Positions 45,862-55,987 of a stretch of DNA of 64,000 nucleotides are shown here, in pieces; the first letter of the stretch is position 1, and each line of letters starts with the position of its first letter. The position numbers and the translations under genes were made by a program. Below the pieces are notes generated by a model. That model saw nothing but the letters and a program-made list of their open reading frames with translations, did no database searches and had not been told where the DNA came from. Origin of the DNA: Burkholderiales bacterium (lineage in GTDB: Bacteria; Pseudomonadota; Gammaproteobacteria; Burkholderiales; Burkholderiaceae_C); contig JACPOI010000019.1 in assembly GCA_016185015.1 (NCBI GenBank), positions 1 to 64,000 on the forward strand. The letters are read 5' to 3'.

Positions 45862-47256
45862 TCAGCCCTCTTCGCCGCCCAGGGCCTTGTAGAGCTGGGC
45901 CGCGGCCGACCACATGGTGCGGCGCACCTGGATCAGGCTCTGCTGCACGGTGAAGAGCTGGCGCTGCGCATCCAGCACTTCGAGGAAGCTGCCCACGCCC
46001 TGGCGGTAACGGGCCTGGGCAATGTCGGCCGCACGCTGCTGCGAACGTTCCTGTGCCTCCACGGCCTTGAGCTGCTCGGCCAGCTGATCGCGCGCGACCA
46101 GCAGATCGGCAACTTCGCGGAAGGCCTGCTGCACCGTGCGCTCGTAGTCGGCCACCGCGATGTTCTTGCGGACCGTGGCCAAGTCCAGGTTGGAGCTGTT
46201 GCGGCCGTAGTCGAAGATGGGCAGGCTGATGCTGGGTGTAAAGCTCCAAGCATCAGATCCGCTCTTGAACAGGCCTTCGATCTCGCGGCTGGCCGTGCCG
46301 GCCGAAGCCGTCAGCGCGATGCGCGGGAAGAAAGCCGCGCGCGCTGCGCCGATGTTCGCATTGGCCGCCAACAGGCGCTGCTCGGCCGCCAGCACATCCG
46401 GGCGTCGCACCAGGACCTGAGACGGTACATCGGCCTGCTGGTCCAGGGCGATGCCCTGCTCGGCCAGGGCCTTGCCCGCAGGCAGATCCTTGGGCTCGGT
46501 CCCGACCAGGGCACGCAGGTAGTTGCGTGCTGCCGACTGCTGGCGCAACAGGGCGGCCACTTCGGCACGTGCGCCTTCGAAAGCTGCATCGGCCTGCAGG
46601 TAGTCCAGGTCGCCGGCCAGGCCCGCCTGGCGCCGGCGGTCCACCAGCTCACGGGTCTGGGCCCGGGTCTCCAGCGACGACTGGGCCAGCACCAGACGCT
46701 CCTGCGCTTCGCTCAGGGACAGGTAGCCATCGGCCACGCTGGACACCAGCGTCAGACGGAAGGAACGCTCGGCCTGCTCGGTCGCCAGGTAGGAGGCCTT
46801 GGCGGCTTCGCTCAGACTGGCCACGCGCCCCCAGAAGTCCAGTTCGAAAGACGACAGGCCCACGTTGACATCGGCCCGCTGGCCGATGACGGCGGCACCG
46901 GTGCTCGACAGGTCGGCCGGCGTGCGGCTGCGCGCCAGCGAGGCGCCCACATTCACGGTGGGCAGCCGGTCGGCGCGCTGGATGCCGTAGAGCGCCTGGG
47001 CCTCGGCCACGCGGGCCGTGGCGATGCGCAGGTCGCGGTTGTGCTCCAGCGCCAGCTTGATCAGGGCGCGCAGGCGCTCGTCGGGGAAGAAGCTGGCCCA
47101 GTCCACCGGCTTGCCCGGTGCCGCAGTTGCCTTGACGTCATCGGGCCAGGCCTCCGGCACGGCAAGCGCAGGACGCTCGTACGTGGGCGCAAAGGAACAG
47201 CCGGCCAGCGCCAGCAATGCGAGCAAGGCCGCGTAACGAATGTGCTTAGGCACCAT
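45862..47256 (-). CDS. RND efflux outer-membrane factor lipoprotein (NodT/OprM family)
   Basis: A 464-residue outer-membrane channel of the TolC/OprM type. The lipobox is LALAGC with lipidated Cys20, followed by SFAPTYERP as in OprM-family proteins. Two outer-membrane-factor repeats include the YLSLSEAQERLVLAQSSLETRAQ and SFTPSISLPIFDYGRN regions. It is the last gene of tetR-MFP-RND-OMF and overlaps the RND gene by 11 bases. Confidence 0.94.
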   Translation of the reverse strand: MVPKHIRYAALLALLALAGCSFAPTYERPALAVPEAWPDDVKATAAPGKPVDWASFFPDERLRALIKLALEHNRDLRIATARVAEAQALYGIQRADRLPTVNVGASLARSRTPADLSSTGAAVIGQRADVNVGLSSFELDFWGRVASLSEAAKASYLATEQAERSFRLTLVSSVADGYLSLSEAQERLVLAQSSLETRAQTRELVDRRRQAGLAGDLDYLQADAAFEGARAEVAALLRQQSAARNYLRALVGTEPKDLPAGKALAEQGIALDQQADVPSQVLVRRPDVLAAEQRLLAANANIGAARAAFFPRIALTASAGTASREIEGLFKSGSDAWSFTPSISLPIFDYGRNSSNLDLATVRKNIAVADYERTVQQAFREVADLLVARDQLAEQLKAVEAQERSQQRAADIAQARYRQGVGSFLEVLDAQRQLFTVQQSLIQVRRTMWSAAAQLYKALGGEEG

Positions 47257-50200
47257 GGTGGCCCTCCTCGCCTGCGGCTGCGCCGCGCTGACGGCTGTGA
47301 CCCGGGAAGAAGCGGCTCACGACCAGGTAAAACACCGGCACCAGGAAGATGGCCAGCACGGTGGCCGCGATCATGCCGCCCATCACGCCGGTGCCGATGG
47401 CGTGCCGGCTCTGCGCGCCGGCGCCGCTGGAGATGGCCAGGGGCAGCACGCCCACGATGAAAGCAATCGAGGTCATCAGGATGGGGCGCAGACGCAATCG
47501 GCAGGCCTCCAGGATGGCCTCCTTGAGCTCCATGCCTTTGTCCTGCAGACTGCGCGCGAATTCGATGATCAGGATGGCGTTCTTCGAGGACAGGCCGATG
47601 GTCGCGATCAGGCCGACCTTGAAATAGACGTCATTGGGCAGGCCGCGCATATAAACCGCCAGCAGCGCACCGAAGATGCCCAGCGGCACCACCAGCATGA
47701 CCGAGAGCGGGATGGACCAGCTCTCGTAAAGTGCGGCCAGGCACAGGAAGACCACGATCAGCGACACGGCAAACAGCAGCGGCGCTTGCGATCCGGACAG
47801 GCTTTCCTCAAAAGAGGTGCCGGACCAGGCGTAACCGATGCCCGGGGGCAACTGCCCCGCCACGTCCACCATGGTCTGCATGGCTTCGCCCGTGCTGCGG
47901 CCCGGCCCCGGGTTGCCCGACAGCTTGACCGAAGGCACGCCGTTGTAACGGTCGAGTTTGGGTGCGCCCACCATCCACAGCGGCTTGACCACTTCGGACA
48001 GCGAAACCATGCCGCCGTTGCGGTTGCGCACCTGCACCCGCAACATGGCCTCGGGGGTGGTGCGCACCTGCGGCTCGGCCTGCAGTTGCACGCGCAGGAT
48101 GCGGCCCTGGCGCTCGAAGTCGTTGATGTAGGCCACGCCAAACAAGGTCTGCAGCGTTTCGTTGAGCGTCGCGATGTCCACGCCCAGGGTCTGGGCCTTT
48201 TCGCGGTCGATCTGCAGCAGCAGCTGCGGGCCGGGTGGCATACCCTCCATGCGTACACCGGCCAAGCCCGGGTTGCCACTGGCCAGTTGCACGGCCAGGG
48301 CCTGCGCCTCGGCCAGCTTCTCACGCCCGAGGCCGCCGCGATCCTGCAGGCGGAAATCGAAACCGCCGACAGCGGCCAGTTCAGGGATGGGCGGCGGATT
48401 GACGCTGAAAATGAAAGCCTGCTTGATGCCGAACAGGGCCATGTTGGCGCGCTGCACCACAGCGGTCGCACTGTTTTCCTTGGCCTTGCGCTCATCCCAG
48501 TTCTTCAGGCGCGTGAAGATCAGGCCCGCATTCTGGCCACGGCCGAAGAAGGAGAAACCGACCACACCGATGGTGTGCTCCACCTCGGGCTGCTTCAGGA
48601 AGAACTGCTCGGCCTGGTGGATCACCTCCACCGTACGCTCCTGCGTCGCGCCTGGCGGCAGCATCACCATGCTGATGAAATAACCCTGGTCTTCTTCGGG
48701 CAGGAAGCTGCCCGGCAGCTTGCTGAACATCCAGACCGTGGCCGCCAGGATGGCACCGTAGACGATCAACCAGCGGCCGGGCCGGCCCAGCATGCGGGTG
48801 ACGTTGCGCACGTAGCCGCGTGTGGCGGCGGCAAAACCGCGGTTGAACCAGCCGAAGAAGCCGGTGGTGGGTAAGACGCCGCCGTGTGAACCGGGATTGT
48901 GCTTGAGCAGGGTCGCGCACAGCGCCGGGGTCAGCGTCAGGGCCATCAGGGCCGAGAACAGCATGGTCAGTACCAGGGTGACGGCGAACTGGCGATAGAT
49001 CGCACCCACCGAGCCCGAGAAAAAGGCCATGGGGATGAACACCGCAGACAACACCACGGTGATGCCGATGATGGCGCCCACGATCTGGTCCATGGCCTTG
49101 GCGGTGGCGTCTCGCGGCGAGAGGTTCTCCTCGCTCATGATGCGCTCGACGTTCTCCACCACCACGATGGCGTCATCCACCACGATACCGATGGCCAGCA
49201 CCATGGCGAACAGCGTGAGCACGTTGATCGAGTAGCCCAGCACAAACAGGCCCAGGGCCGCACCTATCAGCGAGATCGGGACCACGATAGTCGGGATCAG
49301 CGTGGCACGGAAGTTCTCGAGGAACAGGTACATCACGATGAAGACCAGGAACACCGCCTCGAACAGGGTCTTGATCACTTCATTGATCGAGATGTCGATG
49401 AAAGGCGTGGTGTCGTAGGGCACTTCCCAGGCCACGCCCTTGGGGAAATAACGCTCGAGCTCATGCATGCGCGCACGAACCGCCTTGGCGGTGTCCAGGG
49501 CGTTGGCGCCCGGCGACACCTTGATGCCGACCGCTGCCGTGGGCTGGCTGTCCATGCGGGCGAAGATGGAGTAGTCCTGCGCCCCCAGCTCCACACGCGC
49601 CACGTCGCGCACACGCACCAGCGAGCCGTCCGACTGGGCCCGTACGACCACGTTGCCGAATTCTTCGGGCGAGGTCAGGCGCCCGCGCGTGATCACGGTG
49701 GCCGCGTATTCCATGCCCTTGGGCGAAGGGGGTTGGTTGATCTCGCCGACGGCCAGCAGCACGTTCTGCGCGCGCACGGCCGCGATCACCTCACCCGGGG
49801 TCAGGCGGTAGGCGGTGAGCTTGTCGGGATCGACCCACAGGCGCATGGCGTACTCGGAGCCGAAGAGCTGCGCCTCGCCCACGCCGGGCACACGCCGCAA
49901 CTCGTCGATCACGCTGGCAGCCATGTAACTCGCCAGGTCCACGCCCTTGAGGCTCTGGTCCGGCGAGTACAGGGTGATGAACATCAGGAAGTTGCGCCGC
50001 GTCTTGGTCACGTTGACACCGAGACGCTTGACCTCATCGGGCAGGCGCGCCTCGACGCGCTTGATGCGGTTCTGCGTCTCGACCGAGGCGATCTCGACAT
50101 TGGTGCCGGTCTTGAAGGTCAGGTTGATGGTGCCGGTGCTCTGCTCGGAGGATGAATCCATGTAGAGCAGGTTCTCGATGCCGTTCATCTCCTGCTCGAT

Positions 50201-50392
50201 CAGGGCCACCACCGTGTCCTCGACCACCTTGGCCGAAGCCCCGGGGTAGGTCACGTTGATGGCCAGCGCGGGCGGCGCCACCTCGGGGTACTGGGCCACA
50301 GGAAGCTGGCGCAAGGCGAGTGCACCGGCCAGGATGATGACCAGGGCAATCACCCAGGCAAAAACCGGGCGGTCTATGAAAAATTTTGCCAT
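47246..50392 (-). CDS. RND multidrug efflux pump, inner-membrane subunit (HAE1/AcrB family)
   Basis: A 1048-residue proton-driven pump with AcrB architecture: an N-terminal helix (FIDRPVFAWVIALVIILAGALAL), two large periplasmic loops and twelve membrane helices. The proton-relay Asp pair lies in GIVVDDAIVVVENVERIM. The length fits AcrB/MexB/TtgB-type drug and solvent pumps. It begins 6 bases after the adaptor gene. The actual drug range cannot be read from sequence. Confidence 0.96.
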   Translation of the reverse strand: MAKFFIDRPVFAWVIALVIILAGALALRQLPVAQYPEVAPPALAINVTYPGASAKVVEDTVVALIEQEMNGIENLLYMDSSSEQSTGTINLTFKTGTNVEIASVETQNRIKRVEARLPDEVKRLGVNVTKTRRNFLMFITLYSPDQSLKGVDLASYMAASVIDELRRVPGVGEAQLFGSEYAMRLWVDPDKLTAYRLTPGEVIAAVRAQNVLLAVGEINQPPSPKGMEYAATVITRGRLTSPEEFGNVVVRAQSDGSLVRVRDVARVELGAQDYSIFARMDSQPTAAVGIKVSPGANALDTAKAVRARMHELERYFPKGVAWEVPYDTTPFIDISINEVIKTLFEAVFLVFIVMYLFLENFRATLIPTIVVPISLIGAALGLFVLGYSINVLTLFAMVLAIGIVVDDAIVVVENVERIMSEENLSPRDATAKAMDQIVGAIIGITVVLSAVFIPMAFFSGSVGAIYRQFAVTLVLTMLFSALMALTLTPALCATLLKHNPGSHGGVLPTTGFFGWFNRGFAAATRGYVRNVTRMLGRPGRWLIVYGAILAATVWMFSKLPGSFLPEEDQGYFISMVMLPPGATQERTVEVIHQAEQFFLKQPEVEHTIGVVGFSFFGRGQNAGLIFTRLKNWDERKAKENSATAVVQRANMALFGIKQAFIFSVNPPPIPELAAVGGFDFRLQDRGGLGREKLAEAQALAVQLASGNPGLAGVRMEGMPPGPQLLLQIDREKAQTLGVDIATLNETLQTLFGVAYINDFERQGRILRVQLQAEPQVRTTPEAMLRVQVRNRNGGMVSLSEVVKPLWMVGAPKLDRYNGVPSVKLSGNPGPGRSTGEAMQTMVDVAGQLPPGIGYAWSGTSFEESLSGSQAPLLFAVSLIVVFLCLAALYESWSIPLSVMLVVPLGIFGALLAVYMRGLPNDVYFKVGLIATIGLSSKNAILIIEFARSLQDKGMELKEAILEACRLRLRPILMTSIAFIVGVLPLAISSGAGAQSRHAIGTGVMGGMIAATVLAIFLVPVFYLVVSRFFPGHSRQRGAAAGEEGHHGA

Positions 50393-50398
50393 GGCTTT

Positions 50399-51541
50399 TT
50401 ACTTCCCCTGCGTGGCGGGCGCGCCGGCGGGCGGTGCTGGCGTCCACGGCACGGGCTTGACGACGCTACCCGGACGGGCCTTCATATGCCCTTCGACGAT
50501 CACCTGCTCGCCACCGGCCAGGCCACCCGTGATGGTCCAGGTGCTGCCGCTCATGCCTCCGAGCTTGACCGGGCGCGGTGCGACCTTGCCCTCGGCGTCC
50601 ACGATCAGCACCGCGGCACCGCCGGGAGACAACATGACCGCGCGCTGCGGCAGCGTGATCAGCTTGTCGGCCTGGGCCTGCGCGTAGCGCACGCGCACGA
50701 ACATGCCGGGCAGCAGTTCCTTCTTCGGGTTCGGGAACTCGGCGCGCAGCGAGACGGCGCCCGTGCCCGGATCCACCGCCAGGTCCGAGAACAGCAGCTT
50801 GCCCGTCAGCGGATAGACGCTCTCATCCTCCAGCACCAGCTCCATGCGTGCCTTGGTGGCACTGCGCCAGCGGCCGCTCTTGATGGCATCACGCAGGGCC
50901 AGCAGTTCGGCGCTGCTCTGCGTGAAGTTCACATAGATCGGATCGATCTGCTCGATGGTGGCCAGCTGGGTGGCCTCACCGCGGCCGACCAGTGCACCTT
51001 CGGTCACCAGGGTGCGGCCAATGCGACCCGAGATCGGGGCCGGCACGGTCGTGTTTTCCAGGTCCAGTTCGGCACGCGACAAGGCGGCCTCGGTCTGGCG
51101 CAGCCGCGCCTCTGCCGTATCGAGCTCCTGCTGGCTCACAGCCTTCATCTCGACCAGGGGGCGGTAGCGGTTCACCACGGCACGCGCCGCGGCGGTATCG
51201 GCCTTGGCGGCCTCGTAGCTGGTGCGGTAGGTCCGCGCATCAATCCGGTACAGGGGCGCCCCGGCCTTCACATCCGAACCTTCGACGAACAGACGCTTCT
51301 CGACGATGCCTTCCACGCGGGCCCGCACCTGGGCGGTGCGCCAGGCCTGCAGGCGACCCGGCAGGTCCTTGGTCAGCAGGGCCTCGCCCTGGCGCGCGAT
51401 CACCACGGCCACTTCAGACGGCGGCGGCGCAGCGCCGGGGCCCGCGGCGGCCGGCTTGGGTGCATCGGATTTGCCGCAGCCACTGAGGAGCAGGACCACG
51501 GCTGTCGAAGCCAGGAGAGCGCGGTAGACAAACGGTTTCAT
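50399..51541 (-). CDS. RND efflux periplasmic adaptor (membrane fusion protein, AcrA family)
   Basis: A 380-residue lipoprotein (LLLSGC, Cys22) linking pump and outer-membrane channel. The adaptor pattern is present: LPGRLQAWRTAQVRARVEGIVEKRLFVEGSDVKAG in adjoining segments, a coiled-coil hairpin, APISGRIGRTLVTEGALVG and LLPGMFVRVRYAQ. It lies 12 bases after the tetR gene and 6 before the pump gene. Confidence 0.95.
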   Translation of the reverse strand: MKPFVYRALLASTAVVLLLSGCGKSDAPKPAAAGPGAAPPPSEVAVVIARQGEALLTKDLPGRLQAWRTAQVRARVEGIVEKRLFVEGSDVKAGAPLYRIDARTYRTSYEAAKADTAAARAVVNRYRPLVEMKAVSQQELDTAEARLRQTEAALSRAELDLENTTVPAPISGRIGRTLVTEGALVGRGEATQLATIEQIDPIYVNFTQSSAELLALRDAIKSGRWRSATKARMELVLEDESVYPLTGKLLFSDLAVDPGTGAVSLRAEFPNPKKELLPGMFVRVRYAQAQADKLITLPQRAVMLSPGGAAVLIVDAEGKVAPRPVKLGGMSGSTWTITGGLAGGEQVIVEGHMKARPGSVVKPVPWTPAPPAGAPATQGK

Positions 51542-51553
51542 TCTGGGTTCCCT

Positions 51554-52141
51554 TCAATACGCTTGGGCGTGCGGTGCGTACGCCTGTAAAAAACATTCGA
51601 TGATCTGAGCCGTCCTCGCGGCCTGCTGCGGCGCAGTTGGCGCCATGCCGAAGAGGTGCAGATCGCGCTGCGTGCCGGTCAACATGCTCAGCAGCATGTC
51701 GGCCGCAAAATCGACGTCGCCCTCGCGCAGTTCGCCACGTGCCATGGCCTCACGCAACAAGCGGGCCAATTCGACCGCAGCGACCTGCCAGGCCTCACAA
51801 ACTGCACGCGCCAGTTCGGGGAAACGCGGCGACTCGGCCACGAGCATGCGGTGCAGGGCCAGCCCCTGCTCGCTCATGGTCTTGGTCTGGAAAGATTCGG
51901 CAAAACGCAGCAAGTCCTGGCGCACCGAACCTGAGCGGGCGACCAGATCGACCAGCAACTCATCGACCAGCCCGGTCAGCGCCTCGCGAAACAGGCTGTC
52001 CTTGCTGCCGTAGTGATGGTAAAGCGTCTGTTTGACAACGCCAGCCCGACGCGCAATGTCGTCCACGCAGGCGCCGTAGCCCTTCTCGCAAAAAATGCTG
52101 AGGGCGGCATCGAGAATGCGCGCGCGCGTGTCGGCTGTCAT
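51554..52141 (-). CDS. TetR-family repressor of the efflux operon (AcrR/TtgR-like)
   Basis: A 195-residue regulator with the TetR N-terminal domain (RILDAALSIFCEKGYGACVDDIARRAGVVKQTLYHHYGSKDSLF in two adjoining parts) and a helical ligand domain. Unlike acrR, which diverges from acrAB, it is the first gene of the pump operon, 12 bases upstream of the adaptor. It is therefore expected to control its own expression together with the pump. A near-perfect palindrome lies 58 bases upstream. Confidence 0.93.
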   Translation of the reverse strand: MTADTRARILDAALSIFCEKGYGACVDDIARRAGVVKQTLYHHYGSKDSLFREALTGLVDELLVDLVARSGSVRQDLLRFAESFQTKTMSEQGLALHRMLVAESPRFPELARAVCEAWQVAAVELARLLREAMARGELREGDVDFAADMLLSMLTGTQRDLHLFGMAPTAPQQAARTAQIIECFLQAYAPHAQAY

Positions 52142-52199
52142 GGTGGCTGGGCTGGGAATCCGGCTTGACGAACATCAAGTCTGGAAGGGACCCGATCAT

Positions 52200-52219
52200 A
52201 CTAGACTGATGAGTCTAGT
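52200..52219 (-). promoter_or_regulatory. Palindromic operator upstream of tetR-efflux operon
   Basis: Inverted 8-base arms ACTAGACT/AGTCTAGT are separated by GATG. On the minus strand the right arm runs straight into TATGAT, a good -10 box (52196-52201), so a bound TetR dimer would block the promoter. Size and symmetry suit a TetR-family site. Confidence 0.72.
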
Positions 52220-52296
52220 GCTTGTCGCGACCGTAAAGTACGGTGAAGCCCGCAAAGCAAAAAGGGCCACGGCATGTGCGTGACCCTTTGCAAATA

Positions 52297-52371
52297 TGGT
52301 GGGCGATACATGGATCGAACATGTGACCCCTGCAGTGTGAATGCAGTGCTCTACCGCTGAGCTAATCGCCC
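52297..52371 (-). tRNA. tRNA-Val (anticodon CAC)
   Basis: The minus strand folds into a complete cloverleaf: acceptor GGGCGAT/ATCGCCC, D-arm GCTCAGCGGTAGAGC, anticodon stem CTGCA/TGCAG with loop TTCACAC, and T-arm ACATG TTCGATC CATGT. The 3' CCA is encoded. The anticodon CAC (plus-strand positions 52337-52339) reads GUG valine. It stands alone between the efflux operon promoter and dnaQ. Confidence 0.95.
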
Positions 52372-52440
52372 TGAATTCGTGCTGAAAGCGCGTGTCTCTT
52401 CAGGAAAAAAAAGATTATGCCACAAGTCGCATGGCGCTTT

Positions 52441-53142
52441 TCAGGCCTGTAGACGCCAGACCGTCTTGCCGCCACTGGCCTTGTCGAGCTGGGCCAGCAG
52501 ATCCTCATGCGCCGAAAGCTCCTGCTCGGATGCCGTCAGCACCGGCAGTTCAAAACGGCTCAGATCCACCCGTTCGAAGCTCCCGGTCGTACCGGACGTT
52601 TCGGCCACGTCGATCAGCAGCGCGTCCTGGCCCCGCGTGAGGTTGATGTAGACGTCGGCCAGCAGTTCGGCGTCCAGCAGGGCGCCGTGCAGGGTGCGCC
52701 CGGAGTTGTCCACTCCAAGACGGTCGCACAGGGCATCCAGGGAGTTGCGCTTGCCCGGGTACATCTCCTTGGCCATGGCCAGGGTGTCGGTCACGCTGGC
52801 GACGAACTCCGCGAAGCGCGGCTTGCCAATGAGTTCCAGTTCCTTGTTGAGGAAACCGACGTCGAAGGCCGCGTTGTGGATGATGATCTCGGCGCCCTGC
52901 AGATAGGCCAGGATCTCCTCGGCCACTTCGGCGAACCTGGGTTTGTCGCGCAGGAACTCGTTGCTGATGCCGTGCACACGCAGCGCGTCCTCATGGCTGT
53001 CGCGCCCGGGGTTCAGATAGAAGTGCAGGTTGTTGCCGGTGAGCTTGCGGTTGAGCAGCTCCACACAGCCGATTTCGATGATGCGGTCGCCGCCTTCGGC
53101 GGACAGGCCCGTGGTTTCCGTGTCGAGAAAGATCTGGCGCAT
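52441..53142 (-). CDS. dnaQ: DNA polymerase III epsilon subunit (3'-5' proofreading exonuclease)
   Basis: From ATG 53142 (MRQIFLDTETTG) the protein has 233 residues; an upstream ATG adds only four codons. The DEDD exonuclease motifs are complete: DTETTG (ExoI), HNAAFDVGFLN (ExoII) and HGALLDAELLADVY (ExoIII, HxxxxD). A C-terminal tail of about 60 residues would bind the polymerase alpha subunit. It lies downstream of the isc operon's terminator. Confidence 0.95.
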   Translation of the reverse strand: MRQIFLDTETTGLSAEGGDRIIEIGCVELLNRKLTGNNLHFYLNPGRDSHEDALRVHGISNEFLRDKPRFAEVAEEILAYLQGAEIIIHNAAFDVGFLNKELELIGKPRFAEFVASVTDTLAMAKEMYPGKRNSLDALCDRLGVDNSGRTLHGALLDAELLADVYINLTRGQDALLIDVAETSGTTGSFERVDLSRFELPVLTASEQELSAHEDLLAQLDKASGGKTVWRLQA

Positions 53143-53169
53143 GGTCCTGATCATAGCGGCCCCGGAAAC

Positions 53170-53194
53170 GAAAACAGCCCCGCATGGGGGCTGT
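53170..53194 (-). terminator. Rho-independent terminator of the isc operon
   Basis: Arms ACAGCCCC/GGGGCTGT (174-181 and 187-194) are followed on the minus strand by TTTT. It is located just after the fdx stop. Confidence 0.78.
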
Positions 53195-53210
53195 CGAAGG
53201 ACAAAAACGT

Positions 53211-53549
53211 TCAGTGGTTTTCTTTGGCGTGGTTGATTGAATACTTGGGTATCTCGACTTCCACGTCCTGCTGCGCCAGGATGGCCTGGCAGCTCAGGCG
53301 CGACTGGGGCTCCAGGCCCCAGGCACGGTCCAGCAGGTCTTCCTCGTTCTCGTCAGGCTCGTTGAGCGAGTTGTAGCCCTTGCGCACGATGACGTGGCAG
53401 GTCGTACAGGCGCAACTCATGTCGCAGGCGTGCTCGATGTTGATGTGGTTGTCCAGCATGGCCTCGCAGATCGAGGTGCCGGCAGGCGCCTTGATCTCGG
53501 CGCCCTGCGGGCAGTACTCGGGATGGGGCAGGATCTTGATGACGGGCAT
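53211..53549 (-). CDS. fdx: ISC-type [2Fe-2S] ferredoxin
   Basis: A 112-residue adrenodoxin-type ferredoxin with the cluster ligands in CDMSCACTTCHV (three Cys) and LSCQAI (fourth Cys). It donates electrons during Fe-S cluster assembly on IscU. It is the last gene of the isc operon, 23 bases after hscA, in the conserved order. Confidence 0.96.
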   Translation of the reverse strand: MPVIKILPHPEYCPQGAEIKAPAGTSICEAMLDNHINIEHACDMSCACTTCHVIVRKGYNSLNEPDENEEDLLDRAWGLEPQSRLSCQAILAQQDVEVEIPKYSINHAKENH

Positions 53550-53572
53550 GCGGATTCTCGAAAAAATTTGTC

Positions 53573-55429
53573 TCAGACGGTGGCGATGTTTTTGCCAGCC
53601 AGCGCCTGCTGGATGCCGCGGTTCATGCGCATGGCGGCGAAGGCTTCAGTCCCCTTGGCCAGGGCTTCGGTGGCAGCGTCGATGACAGCCGCCTCATCCT
53701 GCGTACGGAGGGTCTCCAACGCGGCCATCAGTCCGTCGAGGGCACTGCGTTCTTCGGTCGACAGCAGGTCGCCGTCGACCGCCAGCGCCGTGCGGGTGGC
53801 CATCAACATGCGATCGGCTTCGACCCGGGCCTCCACCAGCGCGCGGGCACGCATGTCTTCCTGCGCGGTGCTGAAACTTTCCTGCAGCATCCTGGCGATC
53901 TGCTCATCGCCAAGACCGTAAGACGGTTTGACGGTGATGCTGGCCTCCACGCCGCTGCCCTGCTCGCGCGCACCCACCTGCAGCAGGCCATCGGCATCGA
54001 TGGTGAAGGTCACGCGGATGCGCGCTGCGCCGGCCGCCATGGGCGGGATGCCGCGCAGTTCAAACCTCGCCAGGCTGCGACAGTCGGCCACCAGATCGCG
54101 TTCGCCCTGCACCACGTGCAGCGCCAGAGCGGTCTGGCCGTCCTTGTAGGTGGTGAAGTCCTGCGCCATGGCGGTGGGAATGGTCTGGTTGCGCGGCACA
54201 ATGCGCTCCACCAGACCGCCCATGGTCTCGATGCCCAGCGAGAGGGGAATCACGTCCAGCAGCAGCAAGTCGCCGCTGGGGTTGTTGCCCGCCAGCTGGT
54301 TGGCCTGGATGGCGGCGCCCAGGGCCACCACCTCGTCCGGGTTCAGGTTGATCAGGGGCTCACGGCCGAAGAACTCGCCCACCGTGCGGCGGATCACCGG
54401 CATGCGGGTGGAACCGCCCACCAGGACCACGCCCTGAACTTCGTCCACGGCGAGCTTGGCGTCGCGCAACACCTTGCGCACGGCCGTCATGGTGCGAGCG
54501 GTCAATGCGGCGGTGCAAGCCTCGAACTGGTCACGGTTCAGGGACAGGTCCACCGCACCGCTGGAGAGCTCCAGCTCGGCCGTGACGATCTCCTCGTCCG
54601 ACAGGGCTTCCTTGGCCTCGCGCGCCTCGGCCATGATGCGAGCCTGGTCTTCGGGAGTGTCGGCGGTGAGTCCCGCCTGCGTCAGCATCCACTCGGCCAG
54701 GGCGCGGTCATAGTCGTCGCCGCCCAGCGCCGAGTCGCCGCCAGTGGCGATCACCTCGAACACGCCCTTGGAGAGGCGCAGGATGGAAATGTCGAAGGTG
54801 CCGCCGCCCAGGTCGTAGACGGCATAGATGCCTTCGCTGGCATTGTCCAGGCCGTAGGCAATGGCGGCGGCCGTGGGCTCGTTGATCAGGCGCAGCACGT
54901 TCAGACCAGCCAGCTGGGCCGCATCCTTGGTGGCCTGGCGCTGCGCGTCGTCGAAATAGGCTGGCACCGTGATGACAGCGCCGTACAGGTCGTCGTTGAA
55001 GGTGTCTTCCGCCCGGTAGCGCAGCGTGGCCAGGATCTCGGCACTCACCTCCACCGGCGTCTTCTCGCCATCGATGGTGCGCACGCGCACCATGCCGGGC
55101 GCATCGACCAGCGCGTAAGGCAGCTTGCCGGGTTGGCTCACATCGGCCAGGCCACGCCCCATCAGGCGTTTGACCGACGCGATGGTGTTGCCCGGATCGT
55201 TGATCTGCTGCGCCAACGCCTCATGACCGATCTGCCGGCCACCTTGCGGCAGGTAACGCACCACGGAGGGCAGGATCACGCGGCCCTCGGTGTCGGGCAG
55301 ACACTCGGCCACGCCGTTGCGCACGGCGGCCACCAGGGAATGGGTGGTGCCCAGGTCAATGCCCACCGCGATGCGCCGCTGGTGCGGGTCGGGTGCCTGG
55401 CCGGGTTCGGAAATCTGCAGGAGTGCCAT
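53573..55429 (-). CDS. hscA: Fe-S assembly chaperone HscA (Hsp70 family)
   Basis: A 618-residue specialised Hsp70 that drives cluster transfer from IscU. The ATPase domain begins [15 protein letters not shown] and contains [14 protein letters not shown] and [14 protein letters not shown]. The substrate domain and a short lid complete the typical HscA length. The start [11 protein letters not shown] is family-typical. It lies 30 bases after hscB. Confidence 0.97.
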   Translation of the reverse strand: MALLQISEPGQAPDPHQRRIAVGIDLGTTHSLVAAVRNGVAECLPDTEGRVILPSVVRYLPQGGRQIGHEALAQQINDPGNTIASVKRLMGRGLADVSQPGKLPYALVDAPGMVRVRTIDGEKTPVEVSAEILATLRYRAEDTFNDDLYGAVITVPAYFDDAQRQATKDAAQLAGLNVLRLINEPTAAAIAYGLDNASEGIYAVYDLGGGTFDISILRLSKGVFEVIATGGDSALGGDDYDRALAEWMLTQAGLTADTPEDQARIMAEAREAKEALSDEEIVTAELELSSGAVDLSLNRDQFEACTAALTARTMTAVRKVLRDAKLAVDEVQGVVLVGGSTRMPVIRRTVGEFFGREPLINLNPDEVVALGAAIQANQLAGNNPSGDLLLLDVIPLSLGIETMGGLVERIVPRNQTIPTAMAQDFTTYKDGQTALALHVVQGERDLVADCRSLARFELRGIPPMAAGAARIRVTFTIDADGLLQVGAREQGSGVEASITVKPSYGLGDEQIARMLQESFSTAQEDMRARALVEARVEADRMLMATRTALAVDGDLLSTEERSALDGLMAALETLRTQDEAAVIDAATEALAKGTEAFAAMRMNRGIQQALAGKNIATV

Positions 55430-55459
55430 CGTTGTTCTATTCAGGTTCAGCGCAGATTG

Positions 55460-55987
55460 TCACCCGAGCCGGCTTTCCATCTTGTCGTAACGGGCTTCGA
55501 TGTCACGGGCAAAGCGCTCGATGAACATCAGCGCCCTCACCTGCGCGACGGCGCCGGTGTAATCCTTGGCCTGGTCCAGCAGCTGCTCACAGCGCTGCAG
55601 CAAACCCTTGCGACTGCGGCTGACTTCGTCGTTCAGGGCATCGAGAGCCGGAATGTCCTGGGCATCGTCCAGCGCCTCGCGCCATTCCATCTGCTGCATC
55701 AGGAACTCGGCCGGCATGGCCGTATTGTTCTCGGCATTCACCGGCGCCCCGTGCAGTTCGCAGAGATAGGCAGCCCGTCGCAGCGGATCCTTCAGGCGCT
55801 GGTAGGCCTCGTTGATGCGCACCGACCACTGCATGGCCACGCGCTGGGCCGCTGCGCCCTGCGCGGCAAACTTGTCCGGATGGGCCTCGCGCTGCAGGTC
55901 TTTCCACCGCGCGTCGATGGCAGCGCGGTCCTGGGTGAACTGCTGCGGCAGGCCGAAGAGTTCGAAATCGTCGGACTGGAGATTCAC
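55460..55987 (-). CDS. hscB: Fe-S assembly co-chaperone HscB (J-domain protein)
   Basis: A 175-residue co-chaperone with a J domain at the N-terminus ([14 protein letters not shown] in [11 protein letters not shown]) and a C-terminal helical domain for IscU binding. It stimulates the HscA ATPase. The start overlaps the iscA stop by 4 bases, so the two are translationally coupled. Confidence 0.95.
   Translation of the reverse strand: MNLQSDDFELFGLPQQFTQDRAAIDARWKDLQREAHPDKFAAQGAAAQRVAMQWSVRINEAYQRLKDPLRRAAYLCELHGAPVNAENNTAMPAEFLMQQMEWREALDDAQDIPALDALNDEVSRSRKGLLQRCEQLLDQAKDYTGAVAQVRALMFIERFARDIEARYDKMESRLG

Noticed and set aside
48899..50155. 418-codon plus-strand frame opposite the RND pump gene
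   Set aside because: Antisense to a complete AcrB-family gene; rich in His, Asp, Arg and Gln without any motif.
52297..52371. tRNA-Val as an integration site of a mobile island
   Set aside because: No integrase gene or direct repeat of the tRNA 3' end is found on either side; the neighbours are ordinary chromosomal genes.
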